A stretch of 64,000 nt of DNA from Granulicella mallensis MP5ACTX8 (GCF_000178955.2 NC_016631.1:2666001-2730000), one strand, 5' to 3'. Shown: positions 1 through 10,900, counted from the stretch's first letter. The notes: generated by a model from the letters alone, not told the origin. Program-made: numbers and translations.

Positions 1-375
1 CTTCTGAAACTCGGCGAAGTGCAGCTTCACGGGATAGATCGCACCCGGGGTAAGAGAGGAGACGGTGTACGTGAAGACACCGCTGCGTGCGGTTTGATAG
101 ACCGCCTGGGGTGCGGGAACGGGATCGAGAGTGGTGTTGATGGCCGTGGTAGTGGATACGGCGGAAGAGCCGGAGCTATTGCTGAGACCGGTTTCGGCCG
201 CCCAGAGACCGCTGGCCGAACCACCGGCGTGCATGCGTAGTACGGCAGGCACTGGCATAGGCAACAGGGTGGTGGTGGGTCCCTGTTGTGCAACTACCAT
301 TCGAGCAACGCCAAAAAAAGCGAGAGCGGTAGTGGCAAGAAAGACAGCTTTTACGGGCACACGACTCATCTTCAT
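1..375 (-). CDS. Exported malectin-domain protein, N-terminal part (runs off left edge)
   Basis: Reading leftward from an ATG at 375, the frame stays open to the window edge (125 codons seen). An N-terminal hydrophobic signal peptide (KAVFLATTALAFFGVARMVV, cleavage near AQQG) is followed by a low-complexity linker. The start of a malectin-like carbohydrate-binding fold follows, recognisable by the YTVSSLTPGAIYPVKLHFAE run. Malectin domains bind glucose-type oligosaccharides or serve as accessory modules on larger exported proteins; the remainder lies outside, so any catalytic domain is unknown. A GGAGAA ribosome-binding site sits 5-6 nt before the ATG. The gene is divergent from the PL8 lyase at 534, which suggests a shared polysaccharide-related promoter region. 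Confidence 0.7.
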   Translation of the reverse strand, partial: MKMSRVPVKAVFLATTALAFFGVARMVVAQQGPTTTLLPMPVPAVLRMHAGGSASGLWAAETGLSNSSGSSAVSTTTAINTTLDPVPAPQAVYQTARSGVFTYTVSSLTPGAIYPVKLHFAEFQK

Positions 376-465
376 AGGTGTTCTCCAGGTTCCAGCGATG
401 GTCAACCCTTGGGGTGTCGGCCGGGATTTGATTCCCGCTCAACCTGGCCATCTTGGAACGCGAGG

Positions 466-494
466 ATTCTATACAAATATGGTATCGTTGTCAT
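466..494 (-). promoter_or_regulatory. Candidate sigma70-type promoter for the malectin-domain gene
   Basis: On the minus strand ATGACA (489-494) and TAGAAT (466-471) are separated by 17 nt, about 90 nt before the malectin start. The region is AT-rich against a GC-rich background. This is a hexamer match only; it also overlaps the upstream region of the divergent PL8 gene. Confidence 0.3.
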
Positions 495-533
495 ATTAAT
501 TTTAAGATATCGAAAAAGAGTGAGAATGTTGGT

Positions 534-2711
534 ATGAAGATTGTCATTGGACTCGTCTCACTGGCATTAGCCAGCGCTGCCTTGGCGCAATGTCCTCGCT
601 CAGGCCAGGATTCGGTAGCGATTGTAAGGTGCCGTTATATCGAGGAGACTCTCCCCACAGATGCCAACGGGCGCGGACAACTGCAACAGCGGACTGAATT
701 CTTGATGCGCTCGCTGCGGCCTGATGGGACATGGCCTGACGTCAACTATGTCTCGCCACTGCGATCGGAGTGGCCTGCGGCGCAACATCTGGTTCGTGTT
801 CTTTCCATGGCCAAGACCGCGTATCTTGTGCGTTCGGCCGGCCATTCTGATCCGGCGCTCGAAGCCGCCGTCTTATCTGCTTTGCGCTACTGGGTCAAGA
901 AGGATCCGACGAATCCTAACTGGTGGTGGAATGAGATCGGTACGCAACAACTGCTCGGGGAGATCGGGCTGTTGATGCGCCCCAGCTTGACGAACGATGA
1001 TATGGTTCGCATGCTGCCTATTCTGAAGCGCTCCAACTGGTCGACGTGGACAGGGGCCAATCTCGTTTGGGGTGTGACCAACCAGATTATGCGTGGTGTC
1101 CTGTATGATGACGAGCCTGCGGTCGCTCAAGGGTACGCCCGTTTGTATGAAGAGATTAACCAGGTACCCGCGGTGCTGCCCAATGGCAAGCCAGGGGAAG
1201 GGATTCAGGCTGACGACTCGTTTCATCAGCATGGGGCCCAGTTCTACTCGGGCGGATATGGCCTGGACTATACGAACTACGCTGCCCGTTACATCTCCTA
1301 TTCCTGGGGTACGCCGCTGCAGATTCCTGCCGAGAAGATGCAAACGTTCGCGAACTTTGTATTGGATGGCCAGCAGTGGATGGTGCGAGGTGAAGTCTTT
1401 GACTATGCCGCTGTTGGGCGTGAGATCACACGGAAGGATGAGGCGGCGGTGCAGCACGACTGGACGCATGGTCCTATCGCTGGATACGACGCGGCGTATA
1501 CGCTGGCAAACGTCATGACTCATCTGGCAGAGCAATCGGTACCTCGGCAGGGGGAGTTCCGAGCCTTCGCCGATCGCCTCAACGGACAAGCAGGTGCCAC
1601 TCCACTGACCGGGAACCGGATGTTTTGGGATTCCGATTATATGTCGCACCGGCGGGCGGGATACTCGACCTCGGTGAAGATGTTCTCTACTCGCATTCAG
1701 AATTCGGAGATTACGAACAGCGAGGGCAGATGGTCTACCCATCTTTCAGACGGCATGAATCTCCTGTATCGGACGGGAGATGAGTATCGCGGCATCTTCG
1801 CGGGCTGGGACTGGGCGCTTGTCCCTGGAACAACAGCGGCGCATGCCTATCGTCCCGATGGAGCACCGGATACGGGCGAACGCAGCATCATTGATGGCCG
1901 CGGCAAATCCGACTTTGTCGGAGGAGTCTCTGACGGGACCTATGGGGTTGCGACCATGAATCTCGAAAGAGGTACGCTCTCCGCCAGGAAGTCGTGGTTC
2001 TTCTTCGACTCACTGTATGTCGCCCTGGGAACGGGAATATCCAGCGAGAAAGAGAGCGCTCCCTTTTTTACAACGGATATCAATCAAACGCTTCTGCATG
2101 GTGCGGTCATCACGAACCTCTCATCGAAAGCCCTGGAAAGCGGTAGCCATACGTACAAGCCAGGAACACTTCGGTATGTTCATCATGATGGGACCGGTTA
2201 TGTTCTGGGGGATGGCCTCAAAGTAGTGCTCTCGAATGCGCTGCAGAGTGGGCGGTGGAGCAACTTCGGCACGGGGCCCGATGAGACGGTTGAGGTGCCT
2301 GTCTTCAATCTCTGGATCGATCACGGTCCTAAGCCAAAGAACGCAACCTATCAATACACCGTCATGCCGGGTGCTACTGTTGAGCAGACCGAGGAGGAAT
2401 CCACGCATCCAAGCGTGTTGGTCCTCAGCAATACAGACGATCTGCAAGCCGTCTTCGTGCCGAGATTGAAGCTGCTTTCTTTGGTGGTGAGGAAAGAGGG
2501 TTCGTTGGATACGCCATTTGGCCGCATCTCCGTCTCAGAACCGTCTGTTGTCATGATCAAGAAAGACATGTCGGGCTATGAGATCACTGCGGCAAACCCC
2601 GCAAATCAACCGCTGTCCTTCCGTGTAACGATTGGTGACCGCGAAGCGAAGGTGGAATTGCCTGGTGGTTCGGAGGCGGGCTCCAGCGTATCTGTGCATC
2701 TGCCACGCTGA
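534..2711 (+). CDS. Exported polysaccharide lyase family 8 (hyaluronate/chondroitin/xanthan lyase-like)
   Basis: Predicted PL8 lyase that cleaves uronic-acid-containing polysaccharide by beta-elimination outside the cytoplasm. The start at 534 is chosen because it begins a signal peptide (MKIVIGLVSLALASAALAQ); the frame is open further upstream to 453 but that stretch does not look coding. The N-terminal alpha/alpha toroid carries the catalytic set: N183 (TGANLVWGVTN), H233 and Y242 (FHQHGAQFYSGGYG), R296 (AAVGREITRK), with the same relative spacing as the N/H/Y/R tetrad of chondroitin AC lyase. The C-terminal half, from roughly residue 360, is the beta-sandwich region. At 725 residues it matches the family's usual length. 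The substrate (glycosaminoglycan, xanthan or plant/fungal acidic glycan) cannot be read from sequence. It is convergent with the GH2 gene, 24 nt away. Confidence 0.85.
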   Translation: MKIVIGLVSLALASAALAQCPRSGQDSVAIVRCRYIEETLPTDANGRGQLQQRTEFLMRSLRPDGTWPDVNYVSPLRSEWPAAQHLVRVLSMAKTAYLVRSAGHSDPALEAAVLSALRYWVKKDPTNPNWWWNEIGTQQLLGEIGLLMRPSLTNDDMVRMLPILKRSNWSTWTGANLVWGVTNQIMRGVLYDDEPAVAQGYARLYEEINQVPAVLPNGKPGEGIQADDSFHQHGAQFYSGGYGLDYTNYAARYISYSWGTPLQIPAEKMQTFANFVLDGQQWMVRGEVFDYAAVGREITRKDEAAVQHDWTHGPIAGYDAAYTLANVMTHLAEQSVPRQGEFRAFADRLNGQAGATPLTGNRMFWDSDYMSHRRAGYSTSVKMFSTRIQNSEITNSEGRWSTHLSDGMNLLYRTGDEYRGIFAGWDWALVPGTTAAHAYRPDGAPDTGERSIIDGRGKSDFVGGVSDGTYGVATMNLERGTLSARKSWFFFDSLYVALGTGISSEKESAPFFTTDINQTLLHGAVITNLSSKALESGSHTYKPGTLRYVHHDGTGYVLGDGLKVVLSNALQSGRWSNFGTGPDETVEVPVFNLWIDHGPKPKNATYQYTVMPGATVEQTEEESTHPSVLVLSNTDDLQAVFVPRLKLLSLVVRKEGSLDTPFGRISVSEPSVVMIKKDMSGYEITAANPANQPLSFRVTIGDREAKVELPGGSEAGSSVSVHLPR

Positions 2712-2735
2712 AGCCCGGATCCATGCGAGCGTTGC

Positions 2736-5700
2736 TCATGGCCGCTGAAAAGCCGATGTGAGCTGGGGCAGGAATGCAGGGTCGCTGGAGACCAATCGAG
2801 CGGCGAAGGTTTCGGTCTTTCCGGCGCGCGTCAGGCGAACGACGATGTGGTTCCATCCCTGCACGAGTGCGAGCGGGGGTGTCGTGCCTATAGCGGCCGC
2901 AGAGGCTTTGTTGTACACGCTAGTGCCATTCAAGAAGAGTTCGGCCCCGTCGGAGGTCTCAAGGTCCATCGAGACGCGCGGCACATTCGGTTCAAGCAGG
3001 AGATTGTCCAACGGCCTGGGGCTTTCGAGCCACACGCTGAGATATTCGACTCCTGAAGGGGGATCACTTCCGGAGGTGTTTTTGTCAAGGTCGAAGGTGC
3101 CGTCTTGCGCTGTGAGAGTTACCCAGCGCTGTGTGCCGGCACGATCATTTTCCTTGAAGTTTTCCTTCGAGGCGAGATCGACATCCTTGTCGCTAGGAGC
3201 GAAGTGTCCAACAGCGAGCATACGGGCAAGTATGCCTGTGGTGAGGAAAGGCTGGCCGAGGTCCACCTCTTTGGTTAGAGGCGCACCGAGGTTTTCCAAA
3301 ATAGTGCGGATGAGCGTCTGTACTTTATATTGCGATGACCAGGCAGGCAATGTCGTCACCAAGAGATGCCCATTCCCGACATGGTCTTCGATTAATACAG
3401 CTCCATCGGGCTTAGTCTCCCGTTCGGACCGGAGTACCATCGCTGTCTTGGCGTATTCGGGCTGCTTGTTCCATTTCGTCCAGTCGGTGTTACACATAGA
3501 AAGCAGTGTGTCGCTCTGAGAGACCAGAGGGCCGCTCAGGCCTTGTGTGATGAACGTTGGTGGGCTCAGCTCGGAGAAGTAAAGGCTCGCAAGCGTGAGG
3601 CCATTTGTGGCACTTGATGGTTTGCCAAAGACCAATGAAGAACTCTTGCGGCTGGTGCTGGTGATCTCAGCGGGTAGAAGCTGATTTAGAGTTGCGTTCG
3701 TCTTCTCATCGACACCCCAGACGATCACCGTACCTCCCTTGTGCAGCACGTCGTCGATCTGCCCGCGCGCTGAGGCTGCGGGCGGGTTGGCTCCATCGAT
3801 CACCACGAGATTGGCATTGCCCTCGTTGCTCGGCAAGACACCTGCCTGACGCATCTGTGCTACGAAGGAAGAGGGCGTGGCAGAGAGCAGGATGACTCCT
3901 GAAATTTTAGCTTCGGCGGGAAGCTGAGATGGAGCCGTAGCAGGCGGAGCATCGAAGAAGTCTTCGTGGGCATCAGCTCCAGCCGCCTTGATGGCGTCGT
4001 AGAGGGGCAGGGTCTGGAACGCGGGCAGGGAAGGATCGTATCCAGGGTTCAGTGTTGTGGAGTAGGGGCCGAGACGCTCCGGTTGTACTCCTGGCTTGCC
4101 CTCCACGAAGTCCGGGAAAAAGATGCCGTCTGTCACTTGCGGAGGCCGTGTGGTATCGCGCAAGCCAAGCGGTAGTGGCTTGAGCCCGTACCAGACCATG
4201 TTGAAGACGCTTTGGTAATCCGCGTGAAGCTTGCGCTCGAAAGCCAGGGTCTTGAAGGAGTCGTTGGCGATGCCGCGGCCTCGCTGTTCAAACGAGGCAT
4301 AAGCCGCGTCGCCGTAACTCTTGGCTACCTGCTCAGGAGTAGCGTAGTAAGCGCCGCCCGCCTCGCCGACACCCCACGGTTTTCCGGTCTTCGCTGCGCG
4401 CTCTATGGCTGGGTTTCCGCCGTAGTGCACGACGTACACCGGCAATCGGCCGTTCCCGTCATCGTCGCCATCTGCTGATATCCACGGTCGAGTGGGATCG
4501 AGCTCCTCGCAGATCTTTCGCCAGAGAGCATAGTGCTCGAGAAGCACATCGTACATGCCGGGTGGGTTGTGAAAGACGCTCTGCACAATGGGCTTCATCT
4601 CGTTGCACACGCTCCATCCCATCACGGCAGGGTGATTGCGATCTCGCATCACGAGTTCCGCAACGTGAGAGTTTGTGTCTTCCCAGAAGGCAGGGGAGTC
4701 GAGTTTGGGGCCGCCATCGCTGGCCCAGATGGCGGTTTCATCCAATACGACAATGCCCATCTCGTCAGCAACGTCGAGATAGAACTCCGGATAGGGCTGC
4801 GCATGCAACCGAACCGCATTAAGGTTTGCAGAACGCATGGCGGCATACCAGGCGCGCGCATAGCGGCGACTCATCTGGGGAATACCCAGAAAGTGCCAGG
4901 AGTCGCCTCGCAGTTGAAGGGATTTGCCGTTCAGCAATAGCTCACTGCCTTTGAATTGAAATTGCCGCCAACCGAAACGTTGGTATTTCACATCCATCAC
5001 GCGGTTGCCCTGGGATAGATGGATCGTCATCCCGTACAAGGTGGGTGATTCGGGCGACCAGAGACTCAGCTTCTTTTCCGTCGGTCTTCGTATTTCTACT
5101 GTGACCGTTGAATGTGCAGGGACCGTGGCTGTTGTTAGTGCGACCGCGAGACTCGGCTCCGCAGCGAGGTTCCATCTGGCGTCGGCGTCATCAGGGCCGG
5201 TAGCGGGGGCAAGGGAGTTCCATCGGCGGACGTCACCGTCCAGTGTTACGGGCGCATCTAGGTCTGTATCGTTGCGGAGAGTCGCCTTGATCAACAACAG
5301 ATTGTGATCGACCTGCGGTTCGACAAAAACATCGCTCACGCGCACCCCAGGGACTGACACAAGATCCACATCCTGCCATAGGCCGATGACATGCTGTCCC
5401 CAGAAGGAACCTGCCTGATAGATGCGACGGCCGTACTTTCCCTTCTGATCGAAGAGGGAGGCTTTGCGTACACCAATGAGAATTTCATTGACGGCGCCGG
5501 GCTTAATGAGATCGGTTACATCGACGTCGAAGGGGAAGAAGATATCGAACTTCGTCGCGGCTGGTTTGCCGTTGACGAGGATTTGCAAATCGCCCGCGGC
5601 TGCGGCGAAGTGCAGTAGGACACGATTTCCCGACCATTTTCCGGGGACGCTGACAGTCCGGCGAAGCCATCCCATCTCTGCTTTGTCCCAGGATGCCGGA

Positions 5701-6116
5701 TAGCTCGGGAAATTTCGGAAGTCACCGCCCTGACCCTCCTGATTAGCAAAACTGTTCGCATTCCAGGGGGAGGGAATGCGGATACGAGTCTTTTCCCAGT
5801 GTGTAGGATCGGGTGAGGGAAGAGCGGGCGCCGGATCGATACCCTCGCGAAAACTCAGAGGCAGCGCAACCGGCTGAAACTCCCACATCCCATTGAGGCA
5901 GAGGTCCGCGCGCCGCTCTAGCTCCGGCCCTTTGACGAAGGAATCTGTAGGGGCAAACTCATGGTTGAAGTGGACGCCGGTTTGCGCACTGAGAGCGGGC
6001 ATCGTGAGCGACATCGTCGTTAGCGCAATGAAACCCCACCTTTGCTGTCGCAGAGATGAAAAGAATTTGGCAATGGTTTGCGTCTTGCGCGTACGCCGTG
6101 CCCCTTGATGAACCAT
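2736..6116 (-). CDS. Exported glycoside hydrolase family 2 enzyme, very long
   Basis: A 1126-residue GH2 protein (beta-galactosidase/glucuronidase/mannosidase clan). The ATG at 6116 has GAAGG 8 nt upstream; a GTG at 6131 is the longer alternative. Order: signal-anchor-like segment (about 26-45), sugar-binding jelly-roll (about 75-260), immunoglobulin-like domain, TIM barrel (about 380-680), then a long C-terminal region of about 450 residues. Acid/base E506 lies in MGWSVCNEM and the candidate nucleophile E585 in KPWGVGEAGG. The extra C-terminal part includes a ThuA/glutamine-amidotransferase-like stretch (LVVIDGANPP, GGTVIVWGVDE) and a final beta-rich binding module. Cleaved linkage unknown. 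The VWFA gene lies 47 nt upstream on the same strand, so they may be cotranscribed; the PL8 lyase beside it suggests joint action on one polysaccharide. Confidence 0.82.
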   Translation of the reverse strand: MVHQGARRTRKTQTIAKFFSSLRQQRWGFIALTTMSLTMPALSAQTGVHFNHEFAPTDSFVKGPELERRADLCLNGMWEFQPVALPLSFREGIDPAPALPSPDPTHWEKTRIRIPSPWNANSFANQEGQGGDFRNFPSYPASWDKAEMGWLRRTVSVPGKWSGNRVLLHFAAAAGDLQILVNGKPAATKFDIFFPFDVDVTDLIKPGAVNEILIGVRKASLFDQKGKYGRRIYQAGSFWGQHVIGLWQDVDLVSVPGVRVSDVFVEPQVDHNLLLIKATLRNDTDLDAPVTLDGDVRRWNSLAPATGPDDADARWNLAAEPSLAVALTTATVPAHSTVTVEIRRPTEKKLSLWSPESPTLYGMTIHLSQGNRVMDVKYQRFGWRQFQFKGSELLLNGKSLQLRGDSWHFLGIPQMSRRYARAWYAAMRSANLNAVRLHAQPYPEFYLDVADEMGIVVLDETAIWASDGGPKLDSPAFWEDTNSHVAELVMRDRNHPAVMGWSVCNEMKPIVQSVFHNPPGMYDVLLEHYALWRKICEELDPTRPWISADGDDDGNGRLPVYVVHYGGNPAIERAAKTGKPWGVGEAGGAYYATPEQVAKSYGDAAYASFEQRGRGIANDSFKTLAFERKLHADYQSVFNMVWYGLKPLPLGLRDTTRPPQVTDGIFFPDFVEGKPGVQPERLGPYSTTLNPGYDPSLPAFQTLPLYDAIKAAGADAHEDFFDAPPATAPSQLPAEAKISGVILLSATPSSFVAQMRQAGVLPSNEGNANLVVIDGANPPAASARGQIDDVLHKGGTVIVWGVDEKTNATLNQLLPAEITSTSRKSSSLVFGKPSSATNGLTLASLYFSELSPPTFITQGLSGPLVSQSDTLLSMCNTDWTKWNKQPEYAKTAMVLRSERETKPDGAVLIEDHVGNGHLLVTTLPAWSSQYKVQTLIRTILENLGAPLTKEVDLGQPFLTTGILARMLAVGHFAPSDKDVDLASKENFKENDRAGTQRWVTLTAQDGTFDLDKNTSGSDPPSGVEYLSVWLESPRPLDNLLLEPNVPRVSMDLETSDGAELFLNGTSVYNKASAAAIGTTPPLALVQGWNHIVVRLTRAGKTETFAARLVSSDPAFLPQLTSAFQRP

Positions 6117-6163
6117 CAGCAATACCTTCACTTTCTTTATGCGCGATCTTCCTTGTACCCAGC

Positions 6164-7717
6164 TCAGTGTTGAGGGGGAAGGCTCAAATCTGCAGAACCG
6201 ATGCGGCCGCTTGAATCGCGAACTACGAGGCGAAGCATGCGGGTATCGCTCTTCAGGGGGAGCGTCAGTGTCAACGCCGTGGCGCTTTGCCCTGAGGTGC
6301 TTTCGGTTGGGTTTAGCTTTAGCTTGAAGTCCTTCACCGAATTTGTGATCGACTGGTTCTTCTCGTCGAGCGCTGCCAGCACGGCAACGACTGAACCAGA
6401 TTCGCCGTCTTCGCCTACCGAGATGGATTGGTTCGCAACCAACGCCTTACACGTGATCTGTTGTGCGGCTTTGTCGATCGCGCAACTTTGTATGACGGCG
6501 CTTACACCCGTGTACTCCATACGCGAGTTCACGGCCTCATACAGATCGAAGCGCTGTACGCCGATGCTTGTCGCAGCGGGTTCCATGTCTGAGGCGTAGT
6601 AGCCCTGGCGACTCTGCACGATGAGGTCCGGAGCGTCGACTCGCACGTCGATCTTTCGGTACTCGCCATCGGAGATGGGAGTGTTGGGGATATAGCTAAT
6701 CGTGTAGAAGTCCTCTCCCTGATCGAGGCTTTCACGAATCTCCTGTGAGAGATCATTGCGGCCAAAGAAGTAACGGCCGCCGGTATTTTCGACAAACGAC
6801 TTGAAGGTAAAACCGTAGAGGAAAGGGTCCTTGGCGGGGCCGGTGTGATCCGCATCTTCGTTGAGTCGCAGGCGCTCGTCGACCTCCTCCGGTGAGGATT
6901 GTGGAGTTGTATCGATCACATACACTGTGGCCCGTGCCTTCAGCAGGAGGTCAACGGTACTTTGGACGGCATGATGCAAAACTTCGGTCTGGTGGGATGT
7001 GCTGGTGTGCATATCCACATTGGGAAAGCTTCTCCCCATCCAGATGATCTCCTTGCTGCCACTTTCGCCGCTGCCGGAAAGAGCGATCTGCTGCAGCGCT
7101 GCGAGAGACAGCGTGAACTGGCGCAGAAGATCGTTCATGAGCAGGGCTTCCGGAAGGGTGCCTTTCTGCGAATCTAACGCTTTCAGCAGAACCGCTCGAT
7201 CACGGGTTAATGGGGCGATGGCTTTAAAGCCACGACTGGTCAGACCTATGATCGTTGTCGGCACAGATAGCATGTCGGGTTGCGCCTTAAGGTAGCGGCT
7301 CATCTGGTTGCGGGCGTAGGCTACTTCGTCGAAGGGCGTATTCAGGCCATCCAGTACCAGAATTGTTTCAGCAGCATTGCCCCAGTCCACTCGGCCTAGT
7401 TTGTCCTTTTTAGGCAATACCGCTGCTTTCGATGTAGTAGAGGGCAGCTCAAAGTGACGAATGGTCTGCGGAACGCCATTTTCATAGACCGTAAAAGCGC
7501 TCTGGGGTAGATTGCGAACCGGTGTTCCGTCCGAGCGAAGAACGACCGGATTCAGGACGACTAGCTGGCTACGAACCCGAACGGTTGGGATTGTTTGATC
7601 GGCAGAAGGCTGCTGCGCACAATTCCCCGCAGCAGTGCACCAAGCCATCAGAAGTGCTGCGAAGATACGTGAGGTAGCGTTCAGGACTTTAAACGGCAAC
7701 GTTGGGGCGTTGTTCAT
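6164..7717 (-). CDS. Exported VWFA-related acidobacterial-type protein
   Basis: A 517-residue protein of the acidobacterial VWFA-related family (the TIGR03436 kind). A signal peptide (residues about 10-34, ending NCAQQ) is followed by VRVRSQLVVLNPVVLRSDGTPVRNL and FTVYENGVPQTI, the hallmark N-terminal beta-rich segment. A von Willebrand A-like fold follows, with a degenerate metal site (LVLDGLNTPFDE instead of DxSxS) and a motif GGRYFFGRNDLSQEIRESLD. The YTISYIPNTPISDGEYRKIDV stretch is typical of the family's C-terminal part. Function in the phylum is unknown; a cell-surface or periplasmic binding/scaffold role is the usual guess. It is divergent from receptor 1 and may share regulation with it. 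The ribosome-binding site is weak. Confidence 0.85.
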   Translation of the reverse strand: MNNAPTLPFKVLNATSRIFAALLMAWCTAAGNCAQQPSADQTIPTVRVRSQLVVLNPVVLRSDGTPVRNLPQSAFTVYENGVPQTIRHFELPSTTSKAAVLPKKDKLGRVDWGNAAETILVLDGLNTPFDEVAYARNQMSRYLKAQPDMLSVPTTIIGLTSRGFKAIAPLTRDRAVLLKALDSQKGTLPEALLMNDLLRQFTLSLAALQQIALSGSGESGSKEIIWMGRSFPNVDMHTSTSHQTEVLHHAVQSTVDLLLKARATVYVIDTTPQSSPEEVDERLRLNEDADHTGPAKDPFLYGFTFKSFVENTGGRYFFGRNDLSQEIRESLDQGEDFYTISYIPNTPISDGEYRKIDVRVDAPDLIVQSRQGYYASDMEPAATSIGVQRFDLYEAVNSRMEYTGVSAVIQSCAIDKAAQQITCKALVANQSISVGEDGESGSVVAVLAALDEKNQSITNSVKDFKLKLNPTESTSGQSATALTLTLPLKSDTRMLRLVVRDSSGRIGSADLSLPPQH

Positions 7718-7820
7718 GGATCACCAGGTGGTTCCATCTTCACATACTATGGTTGCGTTGTCATTATGCATCTTGTTTGCGGCAAGCCTTGAGCCTGCAT
7801 CCTCTGTAGCGCATAGACGA

Positions 7821-7836
7821 GGGTATTGCAAAACCC
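7821..7836. promoter_or_regulatory. Operator-like palindrome upstream of receptor 1
   Basis: GGGTATTGCAAAACCC is a near-perfect inverted repeat around TTGCAA, the kind of core bound by many LacI-family proteins. It lies 14 nt upstream of the candidate -35 of receptor 1 and between divergent genes. The LacI regulator convergent with receptor 1 (12036-13067) is the obvious candidate binder; this is inference. Confidence 0.35.
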
Positions 7837-7850
7837 TTGAAAATAAGGTC

Positions 7851-7880
7851 TTGACCACTGTTGACCTGTTCATCTATAAA
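7851..7880 (+). promoter_or_regulatory. Candidate sigma70-type promoter for receptor 1
   Basis: TTGACC (7851-7856), an 18-nt spacer and TATAAA (7875-7880) lie about 90 nt before the receptor start at 7973. A hexamer match without other support. Confidence 0.4.
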
Positions 7881-7972
7881 GTCGACGTCTCTATGTGACA
7901 TCGCTACCATGTATTGAACCGCTTATCGGCAGCGTCTGTTGCTCATTGCTTTCTTTTGATCGGAGTCTACTC

Positions 7973-10900
7973 ATGTTTCAAGCGAATAAAAAGTGGCCAT
8001 CACATCCATCATGGACCAGGCTTCTTCTCCTACTCTCGTTCATCCTGATTTTAGGTACCAGCAACCAGATTCGGGCGCAAAACCTGACGGGTCAGAGTTC
8101 CTTATCCGGCGTCGTGACCGACAACACAGGTGCTGCTGTTGTTGGAGCAGATGTGGCTGTGATCAACACGGAGACAAACGTAACGACAGACGTCATTACC
8201 AACAGTACCGGTTATTTCTTGCAGGACAATCTAAATGCAGGGCACTATGACATCAAGGTAACCGCGAAGGGCTTCCAAACGCTGACACAGAGTGGAATCA
8301 CGCTGGAAGCCAGCGAGCGGCGCAATGTCCCGGTCAAGCTCAATGTGGGCTCTGAGTCGACTTCTGTGATCGTCAATTCGGACGCTCCGCTGCTCGAAAC
8401 GGAGTCTGTCTCAACGGGGCAGACGATCACCTCCGCCGAACTGGATTCGCTACCGAATGGCACCAGCTCCATCTACCTGGCGATGTTGGCCCCGGGAACT
8501 CAAAGCCAACTTGCGTCCAACTATCAGCAGAATGGTGGAAGCAACTCTCTGAACACGCCAAGCCAGAGCTTTGGCGCCTATGGCCGTATCGGAGCCAATG
8601 AGTTCAGTCTTGACGGTGCACCCAATATGGGGAACAACCGTGGAACGGCTATCTCTCCGACGGCTGATGAGCTTGACCAGGTGAAGATCATTAGTACAGC
8701 CTTCGATGCGCAGCAGGAGCATACCTTCGGCGTAACGTTTATTCAGACAACCAAGGCGGGGACCAATGATATACATGGCACCGCCCGGCTTCGTTATGAC
8801 AATTCGACTTTTGATGCCTTCCAACACTTTCAGAAACTGACCTACCTCTATCAACGGCGGATAGCCGGATGCGATACGAGTCCAAAATCAAGTGCCTGCC
8901 AACTGGCAACCACGAAGTTCGGACTTCCAACCAACGAGGAATATGCGCCCAGCGGATCGATTGGTGGTCCCGTGTATATCCCCCACGTGTTTGATGGCCG
9001 CAACAAGCTGTTCTTCTTTGCGGCTTTTTACCGTATCGGATTTGGGGGTGGGACCCCGAAGGTCGCTGCTGTTCCAACAGCGCAGGAGCGGACAGGCAAC
9101 TTCTCTGACCTTCCGCAGACCGCGTCGATTCCCACTACCGTGGGTTATGCGGGTAAAGCTTTTGCTCAGAACTGCCCAGGCTCGCCCTTCTTCGGGGCCT
9201 ATCAGATCTATAACCCTTTCCAAATCACTTTCGACTCGAAGGAAGTTCCGCACCGTGCGCCATTCTGCGGGAACGTCCTCCCCAGCAGTCTTCTTTCAAG
9301 CCATCCTCTGGTAGCAGCGGTCAATGCGGCCTACTCCAACCCCTCGCAGGCGAACACACCCACGGGCAACAACCTGAATTACAACGCGATCACCAACGGC
9401 ACCTATGAGCAGTTCACAAACCGCTTTGACTATGCCTTGAATGAGGCGAATCACTTCTTCTTCCGCTACTCCCTGGGCTACTACACGCTTGCTACAGACG
9501 ATTTCACCAATACCGATATTGGCCAGCTATCGACGCCGCGTTTCATCAAGAATGCTTCTTTTGGCTGGGCGCACAGCCTCTCGGCAAATACGGTGGTCAC
9601 AGCCACGGTGGGAGCGTCCGATTACACAGGCAACGGATCTTTCTATCCGAATGAGGCCGGTTTTAGGGCATCAGATCTGGGGCTGCCTTCTTACATTGAC
9701 GATTACTCTGGAAGTGCCGCAGCGTTTCCCGTTGTCAGTGTTAGTTCCTACACGTCTGTCACCGCGGCCGCGACTAACTATTCGCACTATCGTACGTTGA
9801 GTTTTCGGGGCGATGTAACAACGGTTCGTGGTGCACATGCAATCTCTCTCGGTGCAGAGTGGCGTCAACAGAATGTGGCATTTGACGGTGCCGGCTCATT
9901 CTCCGGGGCCGGGAGCGCGGGCACGTTCGCTTTTGATAACACGTACACGCAGGAAGGGAACGGTACGACTTCGAGCTTTCCAACTACGGCTGCCGGCACT
10001 TCGTACGCATCGCTTCTGCTGGGAATCAACACGAGCGCTTCCATCTATAAGGGCTTGCCCTACTCACGATCAAATCCCTACTACACCTTTTATGCGGGAG
10101 ACGTATGGCGCGTGACTCGCAAGCTCACCATCATTCCTGGCCTGCGTTACGAGTTCGAATATGGCCCCACCGACAAACACAATCAGCAGATGGTTGGATG
10201 GGATCCCAATGCCAGTCTGACGATTGCTCCTGCAGCACGGACTGCCTATGCAAACACGTATAGCACCGCTTCAGCCGCTCTTAAAGCGATTCTGCCACCG
10301 TCTATTACTGTGGCGGGTGGTCCAATCTATGCGGGTGTTAATGGGGCTCCGACACGTCAATGGCAGAACAACTGGCGCTTTATGCCGAGACTTGGCCTAT
10401 CGTATGCCTTCACGCCGAAGACCGTCCTGCGAGCAGGCTATGGGCTCTTCTATGATTCGCTCAGCATCGTGAATGAAAATGGAACCACGTTGAACGGAGG
10501 CTTCTCGTCCTTGACGGGACCTGTTGCGACATCCGACACCACGCACTACGGTTCGAATTTCACGCCGGGAAGCACTCCATTGTCCGATCCTTTCCCGGAA
10601 TCGAACGGCAGCCGCTTTGTTTCGCAGGTTGGTAGCTCTCTAGGCGCCGATTATTACTCAGCGTATGCATCTACGCTGGGTGTGTATAACCATGATCGTG
10701 TGCCCGCCCGCTCGAATCGCGTGCAGTTCAGTGTCGAACATCAATTCAAGGCAACAACCCTGGTTCAAATTGCGTATGTGGCGTCACGCACGACGGACAT
10801 TACCCTGGATGGCAATGCCAATAACACGCACACGAATACAGCAACGCCCACCATCAATTCGACGGCGATTCCTGCTTCGTTCTTCGCTGGGGGGCTAAGC

